From positions 1-64,000 of the forward strand of contig NZ_JADILO010000003.1 in NCBI RefSeq assembly GCF_015278125.1: a stretch of DNA of 64,000 nucleotides, written 5' to 3'. The DNA comes from Vibrio fluminensis. GTDB taxonomy: Bacteria; Pseudomonadota; Gammaproteobacteria; Enterobacterales; Vibrionaceae. Shown here in pieces: positions 35,918-45,566 of the stretch. The first letter of the stretch is position 1, and each line of letters starts with the position of its first letter. The notes under the pieces were generated by a model. That model had not been told where the DNA came from. It saw only the letters and a list, made by a program, of their open reading frames with translations, and searched no databases. The position numbers and the translations under genes are program-made.

Positions 35918-37213
35918 ATGAACCATCGATATCAAAATCATCATCTAGAGAACTTCTTCTCCACTCAACTCTCCGCCACTGATGACGCCGTTTTTGCCGG
36001 CATCCAAGCAGAGTACACTCGCCAAAATGAACAAATTGAATTAATCGCTTCTGAAAACATCGTTTCAAAAGCGGTGATGCAGGCGCAAGGCACCTGCCTA
36101 ACCAATAAATACGCCGAAGGTTATCCGGGTCGTCGTTATTACGGTGGCTGTGAGCACGTGGATACCGTTGAGGCTATTGCGATTGAGCGTGCTAAAAAGC
36201 TTTTCAACTGCGAGTTCGCCAACGTGCAACCTCACTCTGGCGCACAAGCAAACGGCGCGGTCAAACTGGCACTACTGCAACCGGGCGATACCATTTTAGG
36301 TATGTCATTGGATGCGGGCGGCCACCTTACCCACGGCGCAAAACCTGCTCTATCGGGTAAATGGTTCAACGCCGTTCAATACGGTGTCGACCGTGACACA
36401 TTAGAAGTAGATTACGAAGCCGTTCGCCAACTCGCATTAGAACATAAGCCTAAAATGATCATCGCGGGCGGCAGTGCGATTCCTCGTACTCTTGATTTCG
36501 CCAAGTTCCGTACCATTGCCGATGAGGTGGATGCCTTATTGATGGTCGATATGGCGCACATCGCCGGCCTTATTGCCACTGGCGCACACCCTAGCCCACT
36601 GCCACACGCGCATGTGGTCACAACCACCACACACAAAACCTTACGCGGCCCTCGCGGCGGCATGATCCTCACTAACGATGAAGCGATCATTAAAAAGATT
36701 AACTCTGCGGTTTTCCCTGGCCTGCAAGGCGGTCCACTGATGCACGTTATCGCTGCCAAAGCGGTCGCATTTGGCGAAGCGTTGGGACCTGAGTTTAATA
36801 CTTATATCGATTCGGTGATCGGTAACGCAAAAGTTCTCGCTGAAGTATTGCAAACTCGCGGGTGCGACATTGTAACCGGCGGTACCGATACACACTTAAT
36901 GCTGGTTGATTTAAGACCAAAAGGTCTTAAAGGCAATCAGGCAGAACACGCGTTAGAGCGTGCAGGTATCACATGTAATAAAAATGGCATCCCGTTCGAT
37001 ACAGAGAAGCCTATGATTACATCGGGGATCCGTTTAGGTACCCCAGCTGGTACAAGCCGCGGCTTTGGCGTAGAAGAATTTAGACTGATCGGTAATTGGA
37101 TTGGCGATGTGCTAGACGGGTTAGTTGAGAACCCAGAAGGCAATGCAGAAGTGGAACAACGTGTCCGCAAGCAAGTTAAAGAGCTCTGCGCTCGCTACCC
37201 ACTTTACCAATAA
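35918..37213 (+). CDS. glyA: Serine hydroxymethyltransferase
   Basis: 431 aa PLP enzyme interconverting serine and glycine with tetrahydrofolate. Motifs: [15 protein letters not shown] (about 65-79), H-S-G-A-Q-A-N near 108 and the PLP-Lys motif [15 protein letters not shown] near 240. Likely a second SHMT copy dedicated to glycine cleavage, since it leads the gcvH-gcvP cluster. Shine-Dalgarno AAGGAAGG. Only 22 bp separate it from gcvH. Confidence 0.96.
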   Translation: MNHRYQNHHLENFFSTQLSATDDAVFAGIQAEYTRQNEQIELIASENIVSKAVMQAQGTCLTNKYAEGYPGRRYYGGCEHVDTVEAIAIERAKKLFNCEFANVQPHSGAQANGAVKLALLQPGDTILGMSLDAGGHLTHGAKPALSGKWFNAVQYGVDRDTLEVDYEAVRQLALEHKPKMIIAGGSAIPRTLDFAKFRTIADEVDALLMVDMAHIAGLIATGAHPSPLPHAHVVTTTTHKTLRGPRGGMILTNDEAIIKKINSAVFPGLQGGPLMHVIAAKAVAFGEALGPEFNTYIDSVIGNAKVLAEVLQTRGCDIVTGGTDTHLMLVDLRPKGLKGNQAEHALERAGITCNKNGIPFDTEKPMITSGIRLGTPAGTSRGFGVEEFRLIGNWIGDVLDGLVENPEGNAEVEQRVRKQVKELCARYPLYQ

Positions 37214-37235
37214 AATTAAATTTGGAGATTTAGCA

Positions 37236-37616
37236 ATGGACAAAACCCTCAAGTTTACTGATAGCCACGAATGGGTACGTGACAATGGTGACGGTACCGT
37301 CACAATCGGTATTTCTGAACATGCACAAGAAATGTTAGGCGACGTTGTATTCGTTGACCTACCAGACGTTGAAGATTCAATTGATGCAGGCGAAAGCTTC
37401 TCACTGGTTGAGTCGGTAAAAGCCGCTTCAGATATCTACGCACCAGTAACCGGTGAAATCGTAGAAATAAACGAAGAGTTGGAAGACAGTCCAGAGCTTA
37501 TCAACGAAGAGCCTTATGAAGGTGGTTGGATCGCGAAAGTGAAGCTTTCTGATCCAGCAGAGCTCGACGATCTAAAAGACGCCGACGAATATCTAAGCTC
37601 TATTGAAGAAGAGTAA
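37236..37616 (+). CDS. gcvH: Glycine cleavage system H protein
   Basis: 126 aa lipoyl carrier. Lipoylation Lys in E-S-V-K-A-A-S-D near residue 65, and the H-protein tail D-L-K-D-A-D-E-Y. The ATG at 37236 has GGAG upstream; the frame extends to 37125 inside glyA without support. It receives the aminomethyl group from GcvP and passes it to GcvT. A strong terminator follows, before gcvP. Confidence 0.96.
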   Translation: MDKTLKFTDSHEWVRDNGDGTVTIGISEHAQEMLGDVVFVDLPDVEDSIDAGESFSLVESVKAASDIYAPVTGEIVEINEELEDSPELINEEPYEGGWIAKVKLSDPAELDDLKDADEYLSSIEEE

Positions 37617-37629
37617 TTAAGGAAACAGC

Positions 37630-37663
37630 AAAAAGCTGCCCGTGAAAGTGGGCAGCTTTTTTT
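37630..37663 (+). terminator. Terminator between gcvH and gcvP
   Basis: AAAAAGCTGCCC-GTGAAAGT-GGGCAGCTTTTT with further T. It would limit readthrough into gcvP, giving a polar or separately promoted gcvP. Confidence 0.88.
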
Positions 37664-37674
37664 AAAGGTTCGTA

Positions 37675-37707
37675 TATACCCAAGCATCTTGAATTCACTT
37701 GGGTATA
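37675..37707. repeat. TATACCCAAG inverted repeat before gcvP
   Basis: TATACCCAAG (37675-37684) and CTTGGGTATA (37698-37707). The half-site TATACCCAAGT also occurs near 17671 and 42785, a dispersed spacer motif. Confidence 0.6.
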
Positions 37708-37770
37708 AGTCGTCGCGAGGGTCACTCAACTCTTTCGCAGAGTATGGACCTTTCGAAAAGGTAAAGGACA

Positions 37771-40641
37771 ATGACAACACTACTTCAAAGCCTCAGCACT
37801 CAACATGAATTTGTGGCTCGCCACAATGGACCAAATCAAGCCGACCAGCAAAGCATGCTGGCAGCAATCAATGTAAGCAGCTTGGACGAACTAATCGCCC
37901 AAACAGTACCTGCACAAATTCGTCTTGAGCAACCACTTAAACTTGCCGAAGCGCAAAGCGAAGCCGATATGCTCACCGCGATGAGACAGTTCGCCGATCA
38001 AAACGAACTTAAGCGCACTTTCATCGGCCAAGGTTACTACAACACCTTTACGCCTAACGTTATTCTGCGTAACGTGATGGAAAACCCAGGTTGGTACACG
38101 GCTTATACGCCTTACCAACCAGAAATTTCTCAAGGTCGTCTAGAAGCACTGCTGAACTTCCAACAGATGGTGATGGACCTCACCGGCATGGAAATCGCCA
38201 ACGCCTCATTGCTTGATGAAGCCACCGCAGCCGCTGAAGCGATGACCTTATGTAAGCGTGCAGGTAAGAGTAAAAGCAACGTATTTTTTGTCGCTGCTGA
38301 CGTGCACCCACAAACCATTGAAGTAGTGAAAACGCGTGCTAAATTTATCGGCTTTGAAGTTTTAGTTGATGAGCTAGACTCACTACCAAACCACGATGTG
38401 TTTGGCGCGTTGGTACAATACCCGTCAACCACGGGTGAAGTACGTGACATCACAGACCTAATCGCCAAAGCGCAAGCCAACAAAACCGTCGTGGCGGTTG
38501 CGACCGATCTTCTCGCCAGTGCACTCATCAAACCTGCGGGTGAAATGGGCGCTGATGTAGTGATTGGATCAGCTCAACGCTTCGGTGTGCCTATGGGTTA
38601 CGGCGGTCCACACGCTGCGTTTATGGCAACCAAAGACAAGCACAAGCGCACTATGCCTGGTCGCGTCATTGGTGTTTCAATCGATGTCAACGGCAACCAA
38701 GCACTGCGCATGGCAATGCAAACTCGCGAACAACACATTCGCCGCGAGAAAGCGACCTCTAACATCTGTACTGCTCAAGCGCTGCTTGCCAATATGGCGT
38801 CATTTTTCGCCGTTTACCACGGCGCAGAAGGCTTGCGTACCATCGCGCGTCGCACACACCACATGACAGCAATTCTAGCAGCAGGCTTAACCAAGGCTGG
38901 TTATGAGCTAGCGCACAACAGCTTCTTCGATACCATCGCCGTTAACACGGCGGGTAATACCGAAGCGCTGTATCAAAAAGCACAATCTGCAGGTATTAAC
39001 CTACGTTTGTTAAAAGCGAGCCAACAGCTTGGCGTAAGTTTTGACGAAACCACTACCATCAGCGATGTGGCAGCCCTATTTGCGATCTTCGATGTGCAAG
39101 AGAACGTTGCCAGCCTATCAGCAGATATCGAGAACAACGAGTTCGCAGCGATTCCTGAATCTTGCCGTCGCACTTCAGATTACCTAACGCACCCTGTGTT
39201 TAACACGCACCACAGTGAAACTCAGATGATGCGTTACCTAAAACAGCTAGAGAATAAAGACTTCTCGCTGACTCACGGTATGATCCCACTAGGCAGCTGT
39301 ACTATGAAGCTGAATGCCGCCGCTGAGATGATCCCGGTAACTTGGCCTGAATTTGGTGCACTTCACCCATTCGCCCCTATCGAGCAAGCCGCAGGTTACA
39401 GCGCACTGGCGAAAGATCTTAAAGAGAAGCTGTGTGAGATCACCGGTTATGATGATTTCTCGCTACAACCTAACTCAGGTGCCTCTGGCGAATACGCCGG
39501 TCTTATTGCGATTCAGCGTTACCATGAAAGCCGTGGCGATGCGCACCGTAACGTTTGTTTGATCCCAAGCTCTGCGCACGGTACTAACCCAGCAACCGCA
39601 TCTATGGTTTCCATGAAAGTGGTGGTGGTTAAGTGTGACAACGACGGCAACATCGACCTTGTTGACCTAGCTGACAAAATTGAAAAGCACCGTGAAAACC
39701 TATCTAGCATCATGATCACTTACCCTTCAACGCACGGCGTGTACGAAGAGCAAGTGAAACAAGTGTGTGAGATGGTCCACGAGGCAGGCGGTCAGGTCTA
39801 TCTAGATGGTGCGAACATGAATGCGCAAGTAGGTTTGACTACACCAGGGCTAATTGGCTCTGACGTTTCGCACCTTAACCTGCACAAAACCTTCTGTATT
39901 CCACACGGCGGTGGCGGCCCAGGTATGGGACCTATCGGTGTAAAATCGCACCTTGCGCCTTTCCTACCAGGTCACATTGTAAATGGCGTAGAAGGCGAAG
40001 ACTTTGCGGTATCAGCCGCCGATTTAGGCAGCGCTTCTATCCTACCTATCTCGTGGGCATACATCGCGATGATGGGTGAAGTTGGCTTAACCGAAGCAAC
40101 CAAAGTAGCGATTCTTAACGCTAACTATGTGATGGAGCGCCTGCGCCCGCACTACCCTGTGCTATACCGTGGCACCAATGGTCGCATCGCACATGAGTGC
40201 ATCATTGATATTCGCCCACTTAAAGAAGAGATTGGCATCAGCGAAGAAGACATTGCTAAGCGCTTAATGGACTACGGTTTCCACGCGCCAACCATGTCTT
40301 TCCCAGTCGCGGGCACACTAATGGTAGAGCCAACTGAATCGGAAGATTTGGAAGAACTAGATCGCTTCTGTGACGCGATGATTGCGATTCGCCACGAGAT
40401 GGACAAAGTGAAAAACGGCGAATGGCCACTGGATAACAACCCACTAGTAAAAGCGCCACACACTCAAGTTGACCTATCAGCTGACGAGTGGACGCGTCCA
40501 TACTCACGTGAAATTGGTTGTTTCCCTTCTAAAGCGACTAAGCAATGGAAATACTGGCCGACAGTTAACCGCGTAGATAACGTCTATGGGGACCGTAATT
40601 TGATCTGCTCGTGCCCTAGCATTGATAACTATGAAGATTAA
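37771..40641 (+). CDS. gcvP: Glycine dehydrogenase (decarboxylating), P protein
   Basis: 956 aa, the length of E. coli GcvP. Two PLP-like halves: the N-terminal with F-I-G-Q-G-Y-Y (about 78-84) and the C-terminal with the active PLP-Lys in [18 protein letters not shown] near 705. It decarboxylates glycine and loads the aminomethyl group on GcvH. Shine-Dalgarno AAAGGA precedes the ATG. It sits 154 bp after gcvH, behind a terminator, and is the last gene before the cassette-like island. Confidence 0.97.
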   Translation: MTTLLQSLSTQHEFVARHNGPNQADQQSMLAAINVSSLDELIAQTVPAQIRLEQPLKLAEAQSEADMLTAMRQFADQNELKRTFIGQGYYNTFTPNVILRNVMENPGWYTAYTPYQPEISQGRLEALLNFQQMVMDLTGMEIANASLLDEATAAAEAMTLCKRAGKSKSNVFFVAADVHPQTIEVVKTRAKFIGFEVLVDELDSLPNHDVFGALVQYPSTTGEVRDITDLIAKAQANKTVVAVATDLLASALIKPAGEMGADVVIGSAQRFGVPMGYGGPHAAFMATKDKHKRTMPGRVIGVSIDVNGNQALRMAMQTREQHIRREKATSNICTAQALLANMASFFAVYHGAEGLRTIARRTHHMTAILAAGLTKAGYELAHNSFFDTIAVNTAGNTEALYQKAQSAGINLRLLKASQQLGVSFDETTTISDVAALFAIFDVQENVASLSADIENNEFAAIPESCRRTSDYLTHPVFNTHHSETQMMRYLKQLENKDFSLTHGMIPLGSCTMKLNAAAEMIPVTWPEFGALHPFAPIEQAAGYSALAKDLKEKLCEITGYDDFSLQPNSGASGEYAGLIAIQRYHESRGDAHRNVCLIPSSAHGTNPATASMVSMKVVVVKCDNDGNIDLVDLADKIEKHRENLSSIMITYPSTHGVYEEQVKQVCEMVHEAGGQVYLDGANMNAQVGLTTPGLIGSDVSHLNLHKTFCIPHGGGGPGMGPIGVKSHLAPFLPGHIVNGVEGEDFAVSAADLGSASILPISWAYIAMMGEVGLTEATKVAILNANYVMERLRPHYPVLYRGTNGRIAHECIIDIRPLKEEIGISEEDIAKRLMDYGFHAPTMSFPVAGTLMVEPTESEDLEELDRFCDAMIAIRHEMDKVKNGEWPLDNNPLVKAPHTQVDLSADEWTRPYSREIGCFPSKATKQWKYWPTVNRVDNVYGDRNLICSCPSIDNYED

Positions 40642-40690
40642 TTTTTAACTTAAAATTCAGTAAATTAGTTATCTTTGAGTATAGTTCAAA

Positions 40691-40716
40691 AGCGAACCTT
40701 GGGGTTCGCTTTTTGT
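40691..40716 (+). terminator. gcvP terminator
   Basis: AGCGAACC-TTGG-GGTTCGCT followed by TTTTG. Confidence 0.9.
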
Positions 40717-40761
40717 TTGGTTCTTATAGTGTGCAGAGTGGAAGGAGCGTAATTGTTATGT

Positions 40762-41160
40762 TTACAGCCAAATAAGCCCACTATACGGTTTAGCTCTTAG
40801 GGACTCTAACCTGCTTTCTAGCGAACCGGTGTGGATCTCTAATTTGTGACCGTCAGGATCCAAAATATAAAGAGACTGCCCTTCACTCTTGTTTTCTTTC
40901 CAAATTTCCGCACCCAATGAAATAACGCGCTTTGTAAAAGCTTCAAATTCTTTAGACGAAATATCAAAAGCTACGTGGGTATAATCGCTTTTTGGGCATG
41001 GGTCATCAAGAGAGAGACAAAACCATAATTCGCCTACTGATAGATAAGCCCCACTGTCCCACTTAACATGAGCTATAAAACCCAACGTATCTCGATAGAA
41101 CCTAAGGGAGCGTTCTAAGTCACTAACTGCAATAGTAATATGATTGAGCCCTAAAACCAC
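40762..41160 (-). CDS. FosA-like glutathione transferase (glyoxalase/VOC fold)
   Basis: 132 aa from GTG 41160, which has GGAGG 5 bp upstream and gives the same M-x-x-G-L-N-H spacing as FosA; the frame extends to 41181. Metal ligands as in FosA: His in L-N-H-I-T (about 7), His in Y-T-H-V-A-F (about 63) and Glu in K-L-E-I-H (about 108). W-K-E-N-K-S-E-G and D-P-D-G-H-K-L-E also match. FosA opens fosfomycin with glutathione. The stop abuts GTTATGT (40755-40761), so this looks like the first cassette of the island. Confidence 0.85.
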   Translation of the reverse strand: MVLGLNHITIAVSDLERSLRFYRDTLGFIAHVKWDSGAYLSVGELWFCLSLDDPCPKSDYTHVAFDISSKEFEAFTKRVISLGAEIWKENKSEGQSLYILDPDGHKLEIHTGSLESRLESLRAKPYSGLIWL

Positions 41161-41177
41161 CGTTTCCTCCATTGAAC

Positions 41178-41240
41178 ACATCGAATAACAGAAATTCAGC
41201 GTGGCAAACTTTACTTCATAACTCTGCCACTCGGTCTAAA
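41178..41240. repeat. IS110-remnant repeat, partial copy Z
   Basis: ACATCGAATAACA then CAGCGTGGCAAACTTTACTTCATAACTCTGCCACTCGGTCTAAA, a degenerate match to the transposase 5' part in copies D-F. The rest of the gap to 41513 holds no gene I can support. Confidence 0.55.
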
Positions 41241-41513
41241 CCACTGGTTTAATTACCAAAAACGTACATAAAGACATGAAATTATCTGTGGGTGTACATT
41301 ATTGAATAAGAGCGTTCTACAAGCTCGGGGCTCATAGGCGTTCCTATATTTTGCCAAGTTATCTCTCTTTAAATAGAACGCTATTTAAATTCCATTTTGG
41401 CCGCAAGATCACCCCAATCAAAATATCCATACTCAACAAAACCAACACCACCGAAGTGTCTACAAACTAAAATGCTACGTGTTTCAGGACAACTTGAACT
41501 CTCGTTAAATAAA

Positions 41514-41960
41514 CTACTTCAGCGCGATGTAGACGCTCACTTTGCTAGCACTTTCGTAATATTCAATATCGGTTGTATATGCCCTTTCATGCTCACAATT
41601 TGGAGAGGCAAAGTAAGACCAAGCTGACTGCCAAGCAGCAATAACCGCTGTAGGAAACTCGCCTTCAGATTCAAACTTCAGGTAAGAACCCGGCACTACG
41701 GATACAGATGACAGCTCAATGTTAGACGAAGATACTTCATTTGAGCCCATTAGAACGTCAAAATGACCATTAACGTCTGACTCATAATTATAGTAAACGC
41801 TATATGCTCTGGCCCCAGCCTGATAATCAATAACTAGATTGGAGTCGACAAACTCAACGTGCTGTGGAATTTTAGCCGTCTCGGGGTTCATTTCAATTTC
41901 ATTGCGGGTTCTTAAGATTAAACCTTGGATTTCAAAACCTTTTACTTCAACGACTTCCAT
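41514..41960 (-). CDS. GyrI-like / AraC effector-binding domain protein (Cass2-type)
   Basis: 148 aa. Opens with E-V-K-G-F-E-I-Q-G-L-I-L-R-T-R-N-E (6-21), the start of GyrI-like effector-binding domains, and ends with C-E-H-E-R-A-Y-T-T-D-I-E-Y-Y (about 122-135). It lacks a DNA-binding domain. The stand-alone version known from Vibrio integron cassettes is Cass2, which binds cationic amphipathic drugs. This fits its place in a cassette-like array. Function in this strain is inferred. Confidence 0.75.
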   Translation of the reverse strand: MEVVEVKGFEIQGLILRTRNEIEMNPETAKIPQHVEFVDSNLVIDYQAGARAYSVYYNYESDVNGHFDVLMGSNEVSSSNIELSSVSVVPGSYLKFESEGEFPTAVIAAWQSAWSYFASPNCEHERAYTTDIEYYESASKVSVYIALK

Positions 41961-41978
41961 TCGCTCTCCATTAAATAA

Positions 41979-42081
41979 TCACTCACTCTAGACTGCTGAC
42001 TACAATAGCAAATGGGCACCGATACGAATAGATGTCGAAGCGTGTGGTGATGCGTATTATTGAGCGAAAACACTGCGCATG
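41979..42081. repeat. IS110-remnant repeat, partial copy A
   Basis: CACTCACTCTAGACTGCTGACTACAATAGCAAAT... CGAATAGATGTCGAAGCGTGTGGTG, parallel to copies D, E and F over about 100 bp. Lacks the 3' hairpin block. Confidence 0.7.
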
Positions 42082-42138
42082 CTTAGGCGCTTTTCAAGGA
42101 AAACGACGCCGCGGAATAGTGAACGTTGAGTGTCATAC

Positions 42139-42510
42139 TCATTCTGTTTGCTTTAATGCCTTTACTTGCTCGATCACTTTGTCGTATTCATCACGGTGAT
42201 TTGAACTATGCAGACCTACTTCTTTTGCACGAAAACCGGAACTGTTGGTCACAAAAACACGTAAGTCATAATCTGAGGTTCGAAAATAAAAAGGGAGAAA
42301 TATCAGCGCAAAAACAGCCAAACCCAGCAGAGGGTTCAAGATAAGAAAGATAGCCGAAAATGCGAGACTAATTAACGCAGCACGTTGGGCTTTGGAACGA
42401 TTATCATGATGTTTCACGTACATGTACTCGATATTGTTAATATCGATCAGACGCCGACTTCCCGATGTATAAAGCTGGTTTCCATCGATATTGATACTTC
42501 CATATTGCAT
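42139..42510 (-). CDS. Hypothetical membrane protein
   Basis: 123 aa from ATG 42510 (GGGGG upstream); six more residues are possible from 42528. Beta-like N-terminus, then two adjacent hydrophobic helices (about residues 45-80, A-L-I-S-L-A-F-S-A-I-F-L-I-L-N-P-L-L-G), and a hydrophilic tail with V-F-V-T-N-S-S-G-F. Resembles the small PH-like/TM proteins common in integron cassettes. No function recognised. Confidence 0.65.
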   Translation of the reverse strand: MQYGSINIDGNQLYTSGSRRLIDINNIEYMYVKHHDNRSKAQRAALISLAFSAIFLILNPLLGLAVFALIFLPFYFRTSDYDLRVFVTNSSGFRAKEVGLHSSNHRDEYDKVIEQVKALKQTE

Positions 42511-42859
42511 ACTGCCCCCAACAAACATACCGCTGCATTCTTACGAACCTGCTCATAATAATTTAGAAAACAGTGGGTAGATACGATACACATCGCTCAT
42601 TCTGTTCGAATGCATTTCACCATAATTTGTAAAGGATACACACCTGGTGAAATGACTAGGAATACCGAATGATGTGCAACATTCAAATACTACCGTAAGC
42701 TATCGAAAACCAGTGGTAGAAAATCCCAAAAAAACGACGTATATCTCCAATACTTATAGATGAAAACATATTATTGATGAGGCATATACCCAAGTAACTT
42801 CAAAACGCAGGGTTCAGGGCGTTATCATTGACCTGAGTTCAAGGGGGACACGATGAGTG
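42511..42859. other. Non-coding interval in the cassette island
   Basis: No ORF. It contains TATACCCAAGTAACTTC (42784-42800) and, on the minus strand right after the next gene's stop, GAATAACAC, a boundary similar to the other cassette ends. Confidence 0.35.
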
Positions 42860-43144
42860 TTATTCAAACCGAGCGATATGACGTTTATATTTCTTCTCGC
42901 GCCACCACCAAATCACCAAACTCAAAGGGAACGCACCAACCGATGCCCAAAGTCCGCTCATTAGTATTACGGTAACTTGCGACCAACCCCACGCAGCTTC
43001 TGATATAAATATCGGGTCAATACTTCGACCTATCATCACGCCTACAATAGCAGGAAACGAAGTGCGGACAACAAAACTAAAACGCCCCTTTTTTCGCTCT
43101 AGTTTCCACTCGGAAAATTCGATATCTGGATCTTTCAAGTTCAT
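42860..43144 (-). CDS. Small two-helix membrane protein, hypothetical
   Basis: 94 aa, basic N-terminus (W-K-L-E-R-K-K-G-R), hydrophobic segments at about 28-45 and 55-80 (I-L-M-S-G-L-W-A-S-V-G-A-F-P-L-S-L-V-I-W-W-W) and a basic tail (R-E-K-K-Y-K-R). The stop codon is inside GAATAAC, matching the cassette-boundary pattern. Not recognised. Confidence 0.6.
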   Translation of the reverse strand: MNLKDPDIEFSEWKLERKKGRFSFVVRTSFPAIVGVMIGRSIDPIFISEAAWGWSQVTVILMSGLWASVGAFPLSLVIWWWREKKYKRHIARFE

Positions 43145-43177
43145 GTGAAATCCATTTTTGAGGTAATTTCCACTACG

Positions 43178-43426
43178 TTAACTAACAAGGGACGATGTGA
43201 AAACACTCAACAAGCAGAGAATATGACGTAAACTTGGGGATGATTGCTGATAACGGCGAGGCCGAGACGCAATAAGAGATCCTCAATATGTATTTATCGT
43301 AACCAATGCTTAATGACCAAAATGACAAAGCGAAGTAGATAACTTTGTTGTTCGAAGAGCATTGGCTGCTCACGCAGCCAACAGGATGTTATTGCCTATT
43401 GACTGCTAGAAGGCACATATGTGTTA
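43178..43426. repeat. IS110-remnant / attC-like repeat, copy B
   Basis: It opens TTAACTAACAAGG, keeps a short transposase-derived piece (ATGACGTAAACTTGGGG), then the conserved 3' block from GTAACCAATGCTTAATGACC to GTGTTA, including TTGGCTGC-TCAC-GCAGCCAA (43371-43390 region). Its right end supplies the stop codon of the DUF2971 gene. Confidence 0.75.
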
Positions 43427-44266
43427 ACTGAATTTTTCAAGTACATTACTAGCCAATGACCAAGAATTATATTCAGGTTCGCATTTGAGCACCTGAATAC
43501 CTTTAGAGGCCCAGTTCTCCAATATGCTAACGAGATCATTTTGGTCTAGCCCTCTTTCAGAAACATTCTTCCAAATATGATGCCCTAGATAAACTTTGCA
43601 GAATGCATTCTGTGGTATTTTCAAGCAGTGAATCGGGCGACCATCTATTGCTATTTTATTCCAATCACCTTGGTCATTACTATACTCACACTCTTTTCTT
43701 TTCGGGATGCTAACTTGAGTTGAGGAACGTATATCTTTTACCACACGCACTTCTTCTTCATAAGCCCATTCTAGTGATTTATATAAATAACTTCTCGATA
43801 TAAAATTCGATGAATGAGCTTCAAACAACTCAAGCTCAAAGTCTTCGATCATAAGTCGATTAAAATCATTAAATACGATTGGGTTTGTTGGCTGAGTGGC
43901 GGTATACCGTACATCTCCATACTGCGCAGGTATTAACGAAGTTGAAGAACAGTTTAAACCAGCAACATCAACATCAATACCGATAACCACGCCTTTATGT
44001 GAATCACCATAATGCGACCACATAAGTGGGTTCAGAGGTTGTCGCGTAAGCGATAGAACACCAAACTTAGTAGAAAGCCTATTTTTCAGCCCCATCGCAA
44101 TCTGTTTACTAGTAAGACTAGAATTTTCATCAAACACTAAACTTGAACACTCAAAAGGATCATTCAAATCATTGACTCGACTAAAACCAAGAGATGATGA
44201 ACCTATAATTGCTCGCGCACCAGAAAGACTAACATATTTGTATAAAATCACTGGACCTCCATTCAT
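43424..44266 (-). CDS. DUF2971 domain protein
   Basis: 280 aa. Family hallmarks: I-L-Y-K-Y-V-S (7-13), the N-D-L-N-D-P-F-E-C motif near 33-41, L-S-L-T-R-Q-P-L-N-P-L-M-W-S-H-Y-G-D near 72-89, and E-W-A-Y-E-E-E-V-R near 170. DUF2971 proteins are uncharacterised and frequent in accessory DNA. The ATG at 44266 uses AGGAG that lies in the attC site; a GTG at 44251 with GGAGG is an alternative. The stop codon falls in TTAAC at the edge of repeat copy B. Confidence 0.82.
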   Translation of the reverse strand: MNGGPVILYKYVSLSGARAIIGSSSLGFSRVNDLNDPFECSSLVFDENSSLTSKQIAMGLKNRLSTKFGVLSLTRQPLNPLMWSHYGDSHKGVVIGIDVDVAGLNCSSTSLIPAQYGDVRYTATQPTNPIVFNDFNRLMIEDFELELFEAHSSNFISRSYLYKSLEWAYEEEVRVVKDIRSSTQVSIPKRKECEYSNDQGDWNKIAIDGRPIHCLKIPQNAFCKVYLGHHIWKNVSERGLDQNDLVSILENWASKGIQVLKCEPEYNSWSLASNVLEKFS

Positions 44267-44378
44267 CTAACTCCTGCTTAACTTGCTGCCAACCGCTACC
44301 AAACAGAACAACGTAATGACATAAGACAAACCGAACCCAAAACTGCTACAGATTGACAGTCAAGTTAAAGCGTTAGTT
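44265..44378 (-). other. attC-like recombination site
   Basis: On the minus strand: R''-like AACTAAC (44378-44372), then GCTTTAACTTGACTGTCAA, and at the far end CAAGTTAAGCAGGA followed by R' GTTAGAT (44271-44265, fits GTTRRRY). Inner arms AACTTG/CAAGTT pair, with one extra A on the R'' side (AACTTGACTG versus CAG-CAAGTT), the extrahelical base seen in attC. The length of 114 bp fits Vibrio attC sites, and GACTGTCAA occurs at the same place as in the V. cholerae repeat. It sits between two cassette genes. Confidence 0.65.
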
Positions 44379-44645
44379 TTGTGCGCTATTGGTTAGCTCA
44401 ATGTTATTTCGTAAGTAAGTAGGAATAGCAAGCTTGTCGTCTAAACTTTTAAACTTGGACTTGGTATTAGTACCAATGATTTCGTTTAGTTCATCAAAGC
44501 TAACGCCTATGGCTCTTGCTGCTGTCATAAGACCATTAATAAATGACTTCTTGTCACGCTTTTGTTGCACCTCACTTGCCGGGATTTCGCAATAATCACC
44601 ATATTCTTGAGTAATTATCGCTAATAACTGTGCTTTCGACTCCAT
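44373..44645 (-). CDS. Hypothetical cassette protein
   Basis: 90 aa, soluble, no Cys, mixed charge. Helical N-terminus (M-E-S-K-A-Q-L-L-A-I-I-T-Q-E-Y-G) and a F-D-E-L-N-E-I-I-G segment near 50. The stop codon is part of the R''-like AACTAAC of the attC site, the typical organisation of an integron cassette. Not recognised. Confidence 0.65.
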   Translation of the reverse strand: MESKAQLLAIITQEYGDYCEIPASEVQQKRDKKSFINGLMTAARAIGVSFDELNEIIGTNTKSKFKSLDDKLAIPTYLRNNIELTNSAQN

Positions 44646-44726
44646 ACCTATACCTTATAATCGAAATATATCGGCATATTATCAATTAGTTATTGCATAG
44701 GTTCTAGGAAGCAGATCTAACAATTC

Positions 44727-44948
44727 GCCTAACGAATGACATGAATTCACCTTCTCGAGGAACTGCCACACTTAAGGGGTGCACATTATAGGGCGAGAAC
44801 ATTACGTAAACTTGGTTAAAATACCAGCTAGTGGAGAGTTCGAAATAACAAAACGAAGTAGATAACTTTGTTGTTCGAAGAGCATTGGCTGCTTGTGCAG
44901 GCAACAGGATGTTATTGCCTATTGACTGATAGAAAGCTTATGTGTTAG
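44727..44948. repeat. IS110-remnant / attC-like repeat, copy C
   Basis: Left end GCCTAAC-GAATG-ACATGAATTC (44727-44748), whose complement GTTAGGC is the canonical attC R' box. It retains TCTCGAGGAACTGCCACACTTAAG, a short transposase piece (GAGAACATTACGTAAACTTGG), and the 3' block with GAAGTAGATAACTTTGTTGTTCG and GTTATTGCCTATTGA. Internal deletion relative to copy F. Confidence 0.75.
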
Positions 44949-45006
44949 TTGCCCATCTCAAAGCCCAGTGCTAACATTTGTACACACACCAACAAAGGAA
45001 TACATC

Positions 45007-45291
45007 ATGGACACTAGAATTCAATTTCGTGTTGATGAAGAAACAAAACGCCTAGCTCAACAAATGGCAGAGAGCCAAGGTCGCACTCTGAGTGACGCAT
45101 GCCGTGAGCTTACTGAGCAACTCGCTGAACAACAAAGAAAAACATTATCTCACGATGCATGGCTAACTGAACAAGTAAACCTAGCATTTGAGAAGTTTGA
45201 CTCAGGACAATCCAATTTCGTTGAGCACCAAACAGCCAAATCTCGAATGGAAGAACGCAAAGCCAGAATCCGTAACCGAGGTAAGCAATGA
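45007..45291 (+). CDS. RelB/DinJ-type antitoxin
   Basis: 94 aa. The N-terminal ribbon-helix-helix reads T-R-I-Q-F-R-V-D-E-E-T-K-R-L-A (3-17), followed by G-R-T-L-S-D-A-C-R-E-L, and the tail is highly charged for toxin binding. The ATG at 45007 has AAAGGAA upstream. It overlaps the toxin gene by 4 bp. TTGTACA at about 44978 is a possible autoregulatory site. The pair runs opposite to most genes of the island, as is common for toxin-antitoxin cassettes with their own promoter. Confidence 0.88.
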   Translation: MDTRIQFRVDEETKRLAQQMAESQGRTLSDACRELTEQLAEQQRKTLSHDAWLTEQVNLAFEKFDSGQSNFVEHQTAKSRMEERKARIRNRGKQ

Positions 45292-45566
45292 TTTTATGGG
45301 AAGAAGAGTCACTTAATGATCGTGAAAAGATCTTTGAGTTTCTTTACGACTTCAACCCTGATGCGGCAGAAAAAACTGATAACCTCATTGAAGCAAAAGT
45401 AGAAAACTTACTTGAACAACCTTTAATGGGTGTACAACGAGATCGCATCCGCGGACGATTACTCATTATTCCCGAGATTTCAATGATTGTCTCTTACTGG
45501 GTCGAGGGCGATATCATCCGAGTTATGCGTGTACTCCACCAAAAGCAAAAATTCCCTACGAATTGA
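45288..45566 (+). CDS. ParE/RelE-family toxin
   Basis: 92 aa. Pattern of the RelE/ParE fold: D-R-E-K-I-F-E-F-L (11-19), A-E-K-T-D-N-L-I-E near 28-36, G-R-L-L-I-I-P-E-I-S-M-I-V-S-Y (about 56-70) and I-R-V-M-R-V-L-H-Q-K-Q (76-86). Target (gyrase or ribosome-bound mRNA) is not certain. ATGA overlap with the antitoxin. Its stop TGA comes from the IS110-derived sequence ATTGATTTAGCT that begins repeat copy D, so the 3' end is fused to the repeat. Confidence 0.88.
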   Translation: MILWEEESLNDREKIFEFLYDFNPDAAEKTDNLIEAKVENLLEQPLMGVQRDRIRGRLLIIPEISMIVSYWVEGDIIRVMRVLHQKQKFPTN

